From Candidatus Wallbacteria bacterium (GTDB lineage Bacteria > Muiribacteriota > UBA6191 > JACPRK01), in assembly GCA_016213845.1 (NCBI GenBank), contig JACQZN010000012.1, forward strand, positions 83,537-147,536: DNA of 64,000 bases, written 5' to 3'. Under the pieces are notes generated by a model, which made no database searches, was not told where the DNA came from, and worked only from the letters and a program-made list of their open reading frames with translations. Shown piece after piece: positions 45,454-54,288 of this stretch. The position numbers and the translations under genes were made by a program. Each line of letters opens with the position of its first letter. Position 1 is the stretch's first letter.

Positions 45454-46620
45454 CTACCGGCCGCTCGCCAGCGCGCGCAGGATCTCGGCGCCCGTCACCA
45501 CGCCGGCCAGCCGGCCGTCCGCATCCAGTAGCAAGAGCGGCCGCCCCGAGGCGTGCACCGCATCGATCGCCAGTCGGATCGGTTCCTCGCACCCGGCCGA
45601 AAAAAGCGTGGGCTCCGGCAGAGCGCCTTCCCCGCGGGCCGAGTAGCGCACTATCGGAACGGACATCCCATCCAGCTCGGCCTCTCGGGGCCGCCCGCCT
45701 TCATCCAGCCTGACGTGAACTGCTCCCCCGTCGAGCGTCACCAGCCCTGCGTCCCGAGCCAGCTCCCCGATGGGCCGCATCAGGCTCCACGCGCAGAGCA
45801 CGTTGAGCGGATTGACGTGGGACACGAAGCGGCGCACGTAGTCCGTCTGCGGCCGCGTTACGATCTCCTCCGGGCTTCCGACCTGGATGAGCCTGCCGCC
45901 CTCCATGATCGCGACCCGGGTCCCCAGCTTGAGCGCCTCGTCCAGGTCGTGCGTCACGAAGAGCATCGTCTTCTCGAGCTCGCGCTGAAGGCCCAGCAGC
46001 TCGCCCTGCATCTTGCTGCGGATGAGCGGGTCGAGCGCGCTGAAGGGCTCGTCGAGCAGGAGGATGTCTGCATTGGTGGCCAGCGCACGCGCAAGACCAA
46101 CGCGTTGCTGCATCCCGCCGGAGAGCTCGTGCGGGCACTTGTCCTTCCAGCCGGAGAGCCCGACCCGGTCCAGCATCTCGTCGACCACCGGCAGCGACTG
46201 CTCGGGGGGCATCCCCTGGACCTCCAGCCCAAAGGCGACGTTGCCGCGCAAGGTCCTCCACGGAAGCAACGCGAACTTCTGGAACACCATCGACACCCGC
46301 CGCTGCCGGATGCGCCGGAGCGTGCGCGCGTCGGCCCCCCCGAGCTCCACAGCCTCGTCCCCGTCCCGCACCAGCACGCGCCCTTCGACCGGCCGCACGA
46401 GCGCGTTGGCGCAGCGCAAGAGCGTCGACTTGCCCGAGCCCGAGAGCCCCATCAGCACGACAATCTCCCCGCGCCGCACCTCGAGCGACACTTCCGCGGT
46501 GGCCACCAGGTTCCCCGTCTGCTCGAGGATCTCATCGCGCGACTGCCCGGCCCGCAGCCGCTCGAGCGCCACCTTGGCGCTGGGCCCGAAAACGTTCGTG
46601 ACGCGGTGGAACTCGATCAC
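45454..46620 (-). CDS. glycine betaine/proline-type ABC transporter ATP-binding protein with CBS-like tail
   Basis: GTG 46620 overlaps the permease stop by GTGA, which decides this start over a longer open frame. The 388-residue product has Walker A GLSGSGKST (58-66), LSGGMQQR (166-173), Walker B ILLLDEPFSALD and switch H in FVTHDLDEAL. KVALERLRAGQSRDEILEQT before Walker A and two CBS-like segments at about 280-388 are typical of ProV/OpuA ATPases, where CBS domains sense ionic strength. It powers uptake of a quaternary-amine osmolyte, most likely betaine or choline-like, but substrate is inferred. Confidence 0.9.
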   Translation of the reverse strand: MIEFHRVTNVFGPSAKVALERLRAGQSRDEILEQTGNLVATAEVSLEVRRGEIVVLMGLSGSGKSTLLRCANALVRPVEGRVLVRDGDEAVELGGADARTLRRIRQRRVSMVFQKFALLPWRTLRGNVAFGLEVQGMPPEQSLPVVDEMLDRVGLSGWKDKCPHELSGGMQQRVGLARALATNADILLLDEPFSALDPLIRSKMQGELLGLQRELEKTMLFVTHDLDEALKLGTRVAIMEGGRLIQVGSPEEIVTRPQTDYVRRFVSHVNPLNVLCAWSLMRPIGELARDAGLVTLDGGAVHVRLDEGGRPREAELDGMSVPIVRYSARGEGALPEPTLFSAGCEEPIRLAIDAVHASGRPLLLLDADGRLAGVVTGAEILRALASGR

Positions 46621-48458
46621 AGCCCTGTCTCCCCGAACTGCCGGCGGACGCGCGGCACCGGCCGCTTCTTGACGACCCGATCGAGCAGGATCGCCACGAC
46701 GACGATCGACAGCCCGGCCTCGAATCCCTGCTCGATATCGACCGTGTTGAGCGCCCGTACGACCGGCGTCCCCAGACCCTCGGCGCCGACCAGGGCGGCG
46801 ATGACCACCATCGACAGCGACAGCATCAGGGCCTGCGTCACGCCTTCCAGGATCGCAGGCAACGCGTGCGGGATCTCCACCTTGGTCAGCACCTGCAAGG
46901 GCCGCGCCCCGAAGGCCTGGGCTGCCTCGACCAGGTCCCGCGGAACACCGGTGACGCCCAGGTAGGTCAGCCGAATTGGCGCCGGCAACGCGAAGATTAC
47001 CGTCGAAATGAGCCCCGGCACGATGCCTAGGCCGAAAAGCATCAGAGTCGGAATCAGGTACACGAAGGTTGGGATCGTCTGCATCATGTCCAGCACCGGC
47101 CGGATCGCCGCGAAGAGCCACGGATGACGCGCCGAGGCGATCCCGATGGGGACTCCGATCAAGGTCGAGAGAACGCTCGCCGTGACGACCAGCGCCAGCG
47201 TTCGCACGGCTGCGTTCCAGTACCCCAGGTTCCAGATGAGCGCAGTCCCCGCCAGCACCGCCAGCGCCAGACGCAGGCTCCGGTGGAGCACCAGCGTCAC
47301 CAGCAGCATCAGTCCGATCATCACGGGCGGCGGCACTGCCGTCAGCGCGTCTACGAACCACTCCATGACGCGCGTCACGACTCCCGACGCCCCCCTGAGC
47401 TGCCCCGAGAACCGGCCCGTGACATGCCCGATCCCGCGCGCAATCCACGCGCCCAGCGGCAGTTTCGGGATTCCCGAGGAACTTGCGGCAGAAGGGCCTG
47501 CTGCCGGAAAACCCGTGGCGTCTACCCGTACCGGGTTTTCAGAAAACCCGGTACGGGTAGACGCCACGGGATTTCCGCCAACCCCCTCGAGCCAGCGCCG
47601 CACCTGCTCCGGGTGCGCCGCCAGCCACTCTTTGGCGGCCTCCTCGGGTCGCTTGCCGCCTTCGAGGATCGCCCCCATCAGCTCGTTCTCAATCTCGACC
47701 GTGAAGGTGAGCCGCGCAAACAACTTGGCCAGCTCGGGCTCGCGCGCCAGGAAGCGCTTGCTGGCGATGGTGTGGACCTCGGAGGCTCCCCCGCCGGGCC
47801 CCCAGGCCTCGCGCGGGTCCGTGAGGTACTCGAGCGCCAGACTGGTGTTCATCGGATGCGGCCGCCACCCGAGAAACACGATCCACTCCCCGCGAGCCAC
47901 CGCCTGCCGAACCTCGGCCAGCATCCCGGTCTCGCTCGACTCGACCAGCTTCCAGCCCGCAAGCCCGTAGATGTCGCGGCCGATGATGTCTAGCACCAGG
48001 CGGTTCCCCTCATTGCCTGGCTCGATGCCATAGATGCGCTTCTGGAAGCGCTCGGCGTGCGAGGCGAGGTCCTCCGCTGATCGAATGCCGGCTTCGTGAA
48101 CGTAGCGCGGCACCGCGAAGGTGTAGAGCGCCCCCCGCAGGTTGACGCCCAGGTCCGCCACGGCCGCCCGCTTCAAGTAAGGCCCGATGTCGTTGGCCTG
48201 TGTCGGCATCCAGTTGCCGAGAAAGAGGTCGATGTCCCCGTTCTCGAGACTGAGGAAGGTGACCGGCAGCGAAAGCAGGCGCGTTTCGGGCTCCACGCCG
48301 ATGGCGCGCACGAGCTCGGAGGCGAGCGCGGTGGTCGCCGTGATGTCGGTCCAGCCGACGTCGGCAAAGCGCACGACCGGTCCGCGTGGCGCGGCTGCCG
48401 CCGCCGCGCCGGCGAAGAGCCCGGCGACGACGAGAGCCAAGCAGCCGGAGTGTCGCAT
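46617..48458 (-). CDS. osmolyte ABC transporter binding-protein/permease fusion carrying a palindrome-encoded insert
   Basis: ATG 48458 starts a signal peptide (CLALVVAGLFAGAAAAAAP); a start 13 codons upstream lacks one. Residues 25-290 form an OpuAC/ProX-like binding domain (VRFADVGWTDITATTALASE, LFLGNWMPT, FLGWRPHPMN). Residues 296-318 (NPVASTRTGFSENPVRVDAT...) are encoded by the 47509-47573 palindrome. A ProW-like permease spans about 365-613, with GVPIGIASARHPWL, DMMQTIPTFVYLIP and the EAA-like loop EAAQAFGARPLQVLTKVEIP. OpuA-type fusions are known, usually with the binding domain last; here it is first. It is upstream of and overlaps the ATPase gene. Confidence 0.9.
   Translation of the reverse strand: MRHSGCLALVVAGLFAGAAAAAAPRGPVVRFADVGWTDITATTALASELVRAIGVEPETRLLSLPVTFLSLENGDIDLFLGNWMPTQANDIGPYLKRAAVADLGVNLRGALYTFAVPRYVHEAGIRSAEDLASHAERFQKRIYGIEPGNEGNRLVLDIIGRDIYGLAGWKLVESSETGMLAEVRQAVARGEWIVFLGWRPHPMNTSLALEYLTDPREAWGPGGGASEVHTIASKRFLAREPELAKLFARLTFTVEIENELMGAILEGGKRPEEAAKEWLAAHPEQVRRWLEGVGGNPVASTRTGFSENPVRVDATGFPAAGPSAASSSGIPKLPLGAWIARGIGHVTGRFSGQLRGASGVVTRVMEWFVDALTAVPPPVMIGLMLLVTLVLHRSLRLALAVLAGTALIWNLGYWNAAVRTLALVVTASVLSTLIGVPIGIASARHPWLFAAIRPVLDMMQTIPTFVYLIPTLMLFGLGIVPGLISTVIFALPAPIRLTYLGVTGVPRDLVEAAQAFGARPLQVLTKVEIPHALPAILEGVTQALMLSLSMVVIAALVGAEGLGTPVVRALNTVDIEQGFEAGLSIVVVAILLDRVVKKRPVPRVRRQFGETGL
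47509..47573. repeat. palindrome of the GTCTACCCGTACC family, in frame inside the transporter gene
   Basis: Arms 47509-47539 and 47543-47573 are reverse complements around CAG with one mismatch (A at 47571), matching the intergenic copy at 30331-30395. All three frames' constraints are met so that the host reading frame stays open, and it falls in the linker between two domains. Confidence 0.93.
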
Positions 48459-48506
48459 GGGGCGACCGGATCGTAGCACGGCCGCGGGGAAGGGCATCCG
48501 TTCGCC

Positions 48507-50828
48507 CTACGGCCCGATCGTCTCGCTCAGCCGATGAGCCTCGGCCAGGGAAGGGTTCTTCCGCAATGCCTCGGTCAACGAGCGGCGGGCGTCGGCCATC
48601 AGACCCAGCCGGCGCTCCAGGTCGGCGCACACGACGGCCGACAGGTCGACCCGCCCGCGCGGCCCGCGCTCTTGCTCCAGAGAGCGCCGGGCGAAGGCCA
48701 GCGCGTCCATCGCCTCCGCGCGTTCGCCCTCCGATACCAGCTTGACGGGCAGTCTCCGCGCAGACTCCTCGGCCACGGCCCGGAGCGCGTCGGGATGGTC
48801 CGGATCGGACAGCAGCGCCATCCTCGCCGCCCGGTACGCGGTCGGACGGTGCTCCAGCAGCTCGGCCCAGGTCCGCGCGTCATACCAGAGGCGGCTCCAG
48901 CCGGGCGCCAGCGCGAGCGCGCTGTTCTGGAGCGCGACGGCCAGCTCCAGAAGCTCCGCGGCAGGCGCCTGCAGCTCGGGCGCCCCGCTGACGATGAAGT
49001 CGATCGGCATCGTGAGGATGCCGCCCCGCCCCATGTCGGAGCGAGTCAGCATGACCTCCTGGAGGATGTCGGCCCAGGTCCTGTAAGCCAGTGCGCACTG
49101 CGGGTCTTCGGCGATGGCCGAGCGGACGTCGGCCAGGAAGGGCGCGAGCTGCATCCGATCGATCGAGCGGCGACGCTTCAACCGCCGGGTCCAGTTTCCG
49201 CAGTCCTCCGGAGGGCGGCCCCCCAGCGGCTGGGCAAGCCGCGCCCCGAACCCGGGCTTGCGCGGGGCGTGAAGCGTCACCTCGAGAGGGCCGCTGGCGC
49301 CGCTCGGCGAGGACGTCGTCAGCCGGAGCCGGTTCCAGCCGGTTCCCAGGCTTCCGTCCGGCAGCGCGAGCTCCGCCTTGCCGCCTACCATCGCCCCCTG
49401 GCAGGCGCCTCGCTGGCGCAGCGCCCGGTACGTGCCCGAGTGCACGGTCACCTGCACCGGCACTGGCTTCCCCGAGGCCGCGAAGCTAGACGCCCGCACG
49501 ACCAGCTTGAAGCTCTCGCATGCCTGGGGCTCGAAGAGCAGCAGGTCGAGCTCCTGCACGGTGGCTCGGCGACTCTCCTCGCGGAGCCACGGCTTCAGCG
49601 GGCAGGCCTCCACCGACGACTCGGAGGCCACCGCTTCGCGCAGCCGCGACAGCGCCGCTTCGACCGTGGGCACGTGGGTGCGAGCAAGGCGTTGCATCAC
49701 CAGGGCGCGCTTCAACTGGATGGGGCCGGCCTGGGCCAGCCTGGGGACATCGGCGACGGGTGCGGGATCGATGACCGGCCGCACTTTCATCGCCACGAGG
49801 AAGGAGACGGCGAAGGCGGCGGCGAGCCCGCCGGCAGCGAGGAAAAGCAGCCGGCGCGACCGCAGGGAGGTGGCGCCCACCACCGTCGGTTGGGCGGGCA
49901 GGCGATGTGCCGGCTCGGAGCGCACGGAGCGCTGCGCCAGGGTCGGAGCGGCCTTCTGGCGCCGGGGGGCGCGACTGGTCGCTGCGATCTTGGTCGCCAG
50001 CGGGCGCAGCTTCCGGATGGCCGCGGCCAGCGCGTCGGCGGTCGGATAGCGCATCGACGGCAGCTTCTCGAGGGCCGCCAGGATCGGCGCGTCCCAGGCG
50101 GTGACGAGCCCCGGGACGACTTGCGACGGACGGGCGGGCAGCTCTCGCAGGTGCGCCTGGAGCGTCTCGGAGACGGAGCGCCCCGCGAACGGCGGCGAGC
50201 CGGTGACCATCTCGTAGAGCACGATTCCGAGCGAATAGATGTCCGAGGCCGGGCCCACCTGCCGCCCGCGCACCTGCTCGGGAGACATGTAGTTCGGGGT
50301 ACCGAGCAGCATGCCGGCGGCGGTCGCCTGGTCGCCGGTCAAGTCCTTGGCGATTCCCAGGTCGGTGAGCCGGAGGTCCCCTTCCGGCGTGACGAGCATG
50401 TTCTCCGGCTTGACGTCCCGGTGGACGACGCCGGCGAGGTGGATGGCGTGAATGCCGGCGGCGGCCTGCTCCAGCCAGTCCAGCGCCTGGTCGAGCGAGC
50501 AGCCTGCGGTCAGGCGCTCCCTGAGCGAGCGCCCCTCGACCAGCTCGTAGACGATGAAGAGACCCGAGCCCGAGCGGCCGGAGTCGATGACGCGGACGAC
50601 GGCGGGATGCGAGACCCGGGCCGCCAGCCGGGCCTCGGCCAGGAAGCGCTGGTCCTGCGCCTCGGAGCGGGCGCCCTGAGGCTGGAGGACCTTCACCGCG
50701 ACCGGGCGCTCGAGCGACTGTTGCTCGCCCCGGTAGACGCGGCTGGTCGCCCCCTGGCCGATGAGCGCGAGCAGGCGCACCTTCCCGGTCAACCCGAGCG
50801 CCGCCTCGAGGTCGCTCAACTCGGACAT
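48507..50828 (-). CDS. membrane Ser/Thr protein kinase with a large C-terminal extension
   Basis: ATG 50828 is used because the kinase domain starts soon after; the open frame continues 46 codons upstream into unrelated sequence. The 773-residue product has IGQGATSRVYRG (glycine loop), K46, HRDVKPEN (136-143), DLG in place of DFG, and GTPNYMSPEQVRG. One membrane helix lies near 325-345 (RRLLFLAAGGLAAAFAVSFL). The outer part ends in helical, TPR-like segments (TEALRKNPSLAEAHRL). It is divergent from the FHA/sigma-54 activator gene, an arrangement where kinase and FHA reader often act together. Confidence 0.92.
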   Translation of the reverse strand: MSELSDLEAALGLTGKVRLLALIGQGATSRVYRGEQQSLERPVAVKVLQPQGARSEAQDQRFLAEARLAARVSHPAVVRVIDSGRSGSGLFIVYELVEGRSLRERLTAGCSLDQALDWLEQAAAGIHAIHLAGVVHRDVKPENMLVTPEGDLRLTDLGIAKDLTGDQATAAGMLLGTPNYMSPEQVRGRQVGPASDIYSLGIVLYEMVTGSPPFAGRSVSETLQAHLRELPARPSQVVPGLVTAWDAPILAALEKLPSMRYPTADALAAAIRKLRPLATKIAATSRAPRRQKAAPTLAQRSVRSEPAHRLPAQPTVVGATSLRSRRLLFLAAGGLAAAFAVSFLVAMKVRPVIDPAPVADVPRLAQAGPIQLKRALVMQRLARTHVPTVEAALSRLREAVASESSVEACPLKPWLREESRRATVQELDLLLFEPQACESFKLVVRASSFAASGKPVPVQVTVHSGTYRALRQRGACQGAMVGGKAELALPDGSLGTGWNRLRLTTSSPSGASGPLEVTLHAPRKPGFGARLAQPLGGRPPEDCGNWTRRLKRRRSIDRMQLAPFLADVRSAIAEDPQCALAYRTWADILQEVMLTRSDMGRGGILTMPIDFIVSGAPELQAPAAELLELAVALQNSALALAPGWSRLWYDARTWAELLEHRPTAYRAARMALLSDPDHPDALRAVAEESARRLPVKLVSEGERAEAMDALAFARRSLEQERGPRGRVDLSAVVCADLERRLGLMADARRSLTEALRKNPSLAEAHRLSETIGP

Positions 50829-50905
50829 CGCCCCAATGATACGGGAATCGTGGCGGTTTCGGGAGCCACTGGCGCGGCCGGCGAGGGAAGGTGTAAGACT
50901 GAGGC

Positions 50906-52216
50906 GTGAAACGGGCCGAGACCGAGAAGCTTCCGCCGGAGGCGCTGGAGCACGTGACCCTGTCACTGGGGCGCGGCGTGCTGGTCGTGCGGGAGGGGCC
51001 GGATGCCGGACGGAGCCTGGAGCTATCGCCCGGCGGAGCGGTTCGCGTGGGGACGGAGGAATCGAGTGACCTGGCGCTCTCCGATACGTCGGTGAGCGGG
51101 AAGCATCTGGTGGTTGCGCATCGAGCCAGCGGGTTCGTGGTCCGGGATCTGGAGAGCACCAACGGCACCAGCGTCGACGGGGTGCGGGTGACCGAGGCTT
51201 TCCTGAAGCCGGGCAGCCGGATCCGGGCGGGGCGGACGGTGCTGGAGGTGGTCGAGAGCAGGGAGGAGCTGGCGATTTTCCCGAGCGCTTCCGGGAGGTT
51301 CGGGCGCATGAGCAGCAAGAGTCGGAAGATGCGTCAGCTCTTTGGACTCCTGGAGCGCATAGCGCCGTCGCAGGTCGACCTTCTGATCGAGGGCGAGACC
51401 GGTAGCGGCAAGGAGATGCTGGCGCGCTCGATCCACGAAAGCTCGGCGAGGGCGGCGGGGCCGTACGTGGTCTACGACTGCGCGCGGGCGTCGCGGGAAT
51501 TCATGGAGAGCGAGCTCTTCGGCCACGAGAAGGGGGCGTTCACGGGGGCGATCGAGCGCCGGGTCGGAGCGTTCGAAGCGGCCGACCGGGGCACGCTCTT
51601 CATCGACGAGGTGGGGGAGCTGGCCGGGGAGCTGCAACCGAAGCTCTTGCGGGCGCTGGAGGAGCGGGAAGTCCGGCCGCTCGGCTCGGGAAGGTCGCGG
51701 GCGGTCGACGTTCGGATCGTGGCTGCGACGAACCGGGACCTGCGGGCGATGGTGGGCGAGGGGCGGTTCCGGGAGGACCTCTATTTCCGGCTGGCAGTCA
51801 TGACGGTCCAGCTGCCGCCGCTGAGGGAACGGCGCGAGGATCTGCCGGCGCTGGCGCGGGAGCTGCTGTCCGGGCGAGGCCGGGCGGCGATCTCGGAGGA
51901 GGCGCTGGCGGTGCTGGCCACCCAGACGTGGCTGGGCAACATAAGGGAGCTGGGCAACGTGCTCGAGAGAGCCCGGGCGCTGGCTGGTGGAGAGGTCATC
52001 CGGCCGGCTCATCTGCTCTTGCAGGGCACTGGCGGGGCGGCCTCTCGGGAGGCCCCGGCCGGCCTGGCGGGGCTGACGCTGGAGGAGCTGGAGCGGGAGG
52101 CAATCCGCCAGACGCTGCAGGCGTGCGCGAACAACAAAGCGGCCGCGGCGCGCAGCCTGGGCATCGCCAGCTCGACCCTGTTCGAGAAGCTCAAGCGACT
52201 TGGACTCGAAAGATGA
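50906..52216 (+). CDS. FHA-domain sigma-54-dependent transcriptional activator
   Basis: GTG 50906 starts a 436-residue product. FHA domain at about 28-115 (SDLALSDTSVSGKHLVV, STNGTSVDGVRV). AAA+ domain has Walker A GETGSGKE (163-170), GAFTGA (210-215, the sigma-54 contact loop), FIDEVGEL (Walker B) and the arginine motifs FREDLYFRL. A Fis-type HTH is at about 395-436 (NNKAAAARSLGIASSTLFEK). FHA binds phosphothreonine, so a Ser/Thr kinase, most simply the divergent one, may control it. Its stop overlaps the AbrB-like gene by ATGA. Confidence 0.95.
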   Translation: MKRAETEKLPPEALEHVTLSLGRGVLVVREGPDAGRSLELSPGGAVRVGTEESSDLALSDTSVSGKHLVVAHRASGFVVRDLESTNGTSVDGVRVTEAFLKPGSRIRAGRTVLEVVESREELAIFPSASGRFGRMSSKSRKMRQLFGLLERIAPSQVDLLIEGETGSGKEMLARSIHESSARAAGPYVVYDCARASREFMESELFGHEKGAFTGAIERRVGAFEAADRGTLFIDEVGELAGELQPKLLRALEEREVRPLGSGRSRAVDVRIVAATNRDLRAMVGEGRFREDLYFRLAVMTVQLPPLRERREDLPALARELLSGRGRAAISEEALAVLATQTWLGNIRELGNVLERARALAGGEVIRPAHLLLQGTGGAASREAPAGLAGLTLEELEREAIRQTLQACANNKAAAARSLGIASSTLFEKLKRLGLER

Positions 52217-52503
52217 GCTCACGCAAGAAAATCAAAGGCGCCAGGCGAGGCGAGCCGCGAGCCGCCCGCGCGCCGATGCTCAGCACCATCACGGCGCGCG
52301 GCCAGACGACGGTTCCGGCCGCCATGCGCCAGAAGTACGACATCAAGCCCAGCACGCGCCTGGAGTGGCTGGACGACGGCGAGATGATGCTGGTCATCCC
52401 GGTGCCGTCCGATCCGATCCAGCAGTTCCGGGGGAAGTCGCGAGCCACGCTCACGCTCAACTTGCTGCTCGACAGGAAGGAGCAACGGAACCGTGAAAGG
52501 TAG
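52213..52503 (+). CDS. AbrB/MazE-type antitoxin
   Basis: ATG 52213 overlaps the activator stop by ATGA; ATG 52276 (MLSTITARG) is an alternative closer to the core fold. The 96-residue product has MLSTITARGQTTVPAAMRQK and YDIKPSTRLEWLDDGEMMLV, a swapped-hairpin AbrB DNA-binding domain, preceded by a basic arm and followed by a C-terminal toxin-binding tail. It pairs with the PIN gene, which overlaps it by 11 bases. Such antitoxins bind their toxin and repress their own promoter; here the promoter is probably shared with the activator. Confidence 0.88.
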   Translation: MSSRKKIKGARRGEPRAARAPMLSTITARGQTTVPAAMRQKYDIKPSTRLEWLDDGEMMLVIPVPSDPIQQFRGKSRATLTLNLLLDRKEQRNRER

Positions 52504-52909
52504 GTACCTGCTCGACACGACGGCGCTCCTGGCTCTGCGCGATGACGCGGAGGGCGCCGACCTGGTCGAGGAGATCCTGCGCAAGGCCGAGCTCGGGGTC
52601 TACGAGGTCTTCGTCAGCTTCATCACGCTGACCGAGATCTACCACCGCGTCTGGGTCGACGAGGGCGAGCGGGCCGCCAAGAAGATCTACCTGGAGCTCC
52701 AGACCCTGCCCATCGCCCGCATCGACGTCGACGACGACCTCATCCGCGGCGCCGCCCGCGTCCGCGCGCAGGTCGCCCTCAGCCTCCCCGACGCCTGGAT
52801 CATCGCCACCGCCGAGCGCTATGGCGCCACCCTGGTCCACAAGGACCCCCACTTCGAAGCCGCCGCCGACCTCGTCCACCTCATATCCCTCCCCTACGAG
52901 CGCAAGTAG
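52493..52909 (+). CDS. PIN-domain ribonuclease toxin (VapC-like)
   Basis: GTG 52493 starts a 138-residue PIN protein overlapping the antitoxin. The acidic site is intact: D8 (YLLDTTALLAL), E48 (SFITLTEIYHRV), D100 (SLPDAWIIATAERYGATLV) and D118 (HKDPHF). PIN toxins cleave RNA, often tRNA, when freed from their antitoxin. The pair lies at the end of the FHA activator operon and directly before a strong hairpin with a T-tract. Confidence 0.92.
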   Translation: MKGRYLLDTTALLALRDDAEGADLVEEILRKAELGVYEVFVSFITLTEIYHRVWVDEGERAAKKIYLELQTLPIARIDVDDDLIRGAARVRAQVALSLPDAWIIATAERYGATLVHKDPHFEAAADLVHLISLPYERK

Positions 52910-52920
52910 AGAAAAACCGG

Positions 52921-52978
52921 AAAACCGGGGACACACGACCTATTTTAAAAAAATAGGTCGTGTGTCCCCGGTTTTTTT
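52921..52978 (+). terminator. perfect 26-bp-arm palindrome (CCGGGGACACACGACC family) acting as terminator
   Basis: Arms 52921-52946 and 52950-52975 are exact reverse complements around AAA, and T7 follows (52972-52978). This is ideal for intrinsic termination after the PIN gene. The sequence is a repeat of a type I recall from many environmental genomes, where such palindromes are linked with REP-associated tyrosine transposases; that link is not shown here. Confidence 0.85.
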
Positions 52979-53005
52979 GCCCGGACCGGGAGCGGATGCT
53001 ATAAT
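52977..53005 (+). promoter_or_regulatory. sigma-70-type promoter for the secreted TPR protein
   Basis: TTGCCC at 52977-52982 and TATAAT at 53000-53005 are 17 bases apart. Transcription would start near 53012, giving a leader of about 48 bases with AGGAGGT at 53045-53051 before ATG 53060. The -35 box uses the last T bases of the terminator palindrome. Confidence 0.7.
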
Positions 53006-53059
53006 GCGGCCTCCCGCCGGTGTGCGGCGGGGCCGTTCGTCTCAGGAGGTTGTTTGCAG

Positions 53060-54274
53060 ATGAAGCGCATCGGTCTGGTGATCGCGGCTCTGGCTCTGGG
53101 CTTTTCGATGGTCCGGGCCGAGACCGACTACATCGCTTCGGGCTACCAGTACATCGACCAGGGGGACCTCGGGCGGGCCGAGCGCATGTTCAAGGCGGCC
53201 ATCAAGATCAACGTCGACGACGACGCCGCCTGGGAGGGCCTCAAGAAGGTCCACGCTCTGCAGTCGAAGAAGTCCGGTGCTTCCGGGGCCGCCGCCGCCC
53301 CTGCCGGGAAGCGCAAGAAGGGCAAGCGCCTGCCTCCGCCCCCGGCCGACGACACACCGAATCTTTCGCTCAACGAGCCTGCCGAGCCGCCCGCCGAGCC
53401 CACGGCCGCGCTGGAGCCGCCCGCCCCGGCAGAAGAGCCGCCTGCGGACGGCCAGGTCGAGGAGATCAACAAGAAGCTCCTGACCAAGTACCTGGGTGGC
53501 GGTCGCAGCTCGGGCGACGAAGAGGCCCCGGCGCAGGCCGAGCCTGCCAAGAAGCCCGCCAAGGGCAAGGCGAAGAGCCGTCCGAAGGCCAGCTCCGATG
53601 AGAGCTCCGAGGGCGAGGCCTCGACGTCGTCGGCTGACTCCGAGGCCCCCAAGGCCGTCCAGGAGCCGATCGACGACAAGATCGACCAGGACCTGCTCCG
53701 AAATCTGAAGCGCGCCACGGAGTCCTTCAACAAACTCCGGGACTGGGCGACGACTCAGTGGAGGCGCGAGAGCAACGGCGCCACTCAGTTCATCCCCACC
53801 TACTACAGCCCCCAGCTCTACAAGCTGCTGGTTACCAAGCTCGGAGCTCAGAAGAACTGGTCCGTGGCCGACACCCAGAAGAAGTACCGGCGTCTCATGG
53901 CAGACAACTCGGGCGTGCTCGAGTTCTACGTCAAGCTCATCAACACCACTCGCAAGCCGAAGACGGCCGTCCCGGTCGCCGACATCTGCGACCGCACGTT
54001 CCTCGAGGACGACAACGGGAACTCCTACAAGCCGATGCGCTTCAAGGCTCCCTCCGTCACCAAGTTGCTCGACGAGGACAGCTACACCGTCTGGTTCCCC
54101 AAGTTCGACGCCGACGGCAACAGCGTCGTCGACAAGGCCCGCGAGAAGCTCTTCCTGGTCATCAACGACCAGGAGCAGGAGCCCGCCACCGTGCGCATCG
54201 CCTTCACCAAGAAGCAGTTCGATGCCAGGGCCGGCAAGAAGAGCGACGACAAGCCCTGGTGGAAGATCTTCTGA
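53060..54274 (+). CDS. secreted or periplasmic TPR-like protein with Lys/Pro-rich linker
   Basis: ATG 53060 is 8-9 bases after AGGAGGT (TTG 53054 is in frame). The 404-residue product has a signal peptide (KRIGLVIAALALGFSMVRA) and one TPR-like unit (YQYIDQGDLGRAERMFKAAI). A linker from 75 to 200 is rich in Lys, Pro, Glu and Ser, and the C-terminal domain from about 205 contains NLKRATESFNKLRDWATTQW and MADNSGVLEFYVKLINTTRK. The C-terminal family is unrecognised. It converges on the next gene with 14 bases between stops. Confidence 0.75.
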   Translation: MKRIGLVIAALALGFSMVRAETDYIASGYQYIDQGDLGRAERMFKAAIKINVDDDAAWEGLKKVHALQSKKSGASGAAAAPAGKRKKGKRLPPPPADDTPNLSLNEPAEPPAEPTAALEPPAPAEEPPADGQVEEINKKLLTKYLGGGRSSGDEEAPAQAEPAKKPAKGKAKSRPKASSDESSEGEASTSSADSEAPKAVQEPIDDKIDQDLLRNLKRATESFNKLRDWATTQWRRESNGATQFIPTYYSPQLYKLLVTKLGAQKNWSVADTQKKYRRLMADNSGVLEFYVKLINTTRKPKTAVPVADICDRTFLEDDNGNSYKPMRFKAPSVTKLLDEDSYTVWFPKFDADGNSVVDKAREKLFLVINDQEQEPATVRIAFTKKQFDARAGKKSDDKPWWKIF

Positions 54275-54288
54275 CGCCCGCCCCTGCC

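Noticed and set aside
48534..50909. 791-codon plus-strand open frame
   Set aside because: It is antisense to a kinase gene with clear catalytic motifs and its translation is low-complexity Arg/Gly/His.
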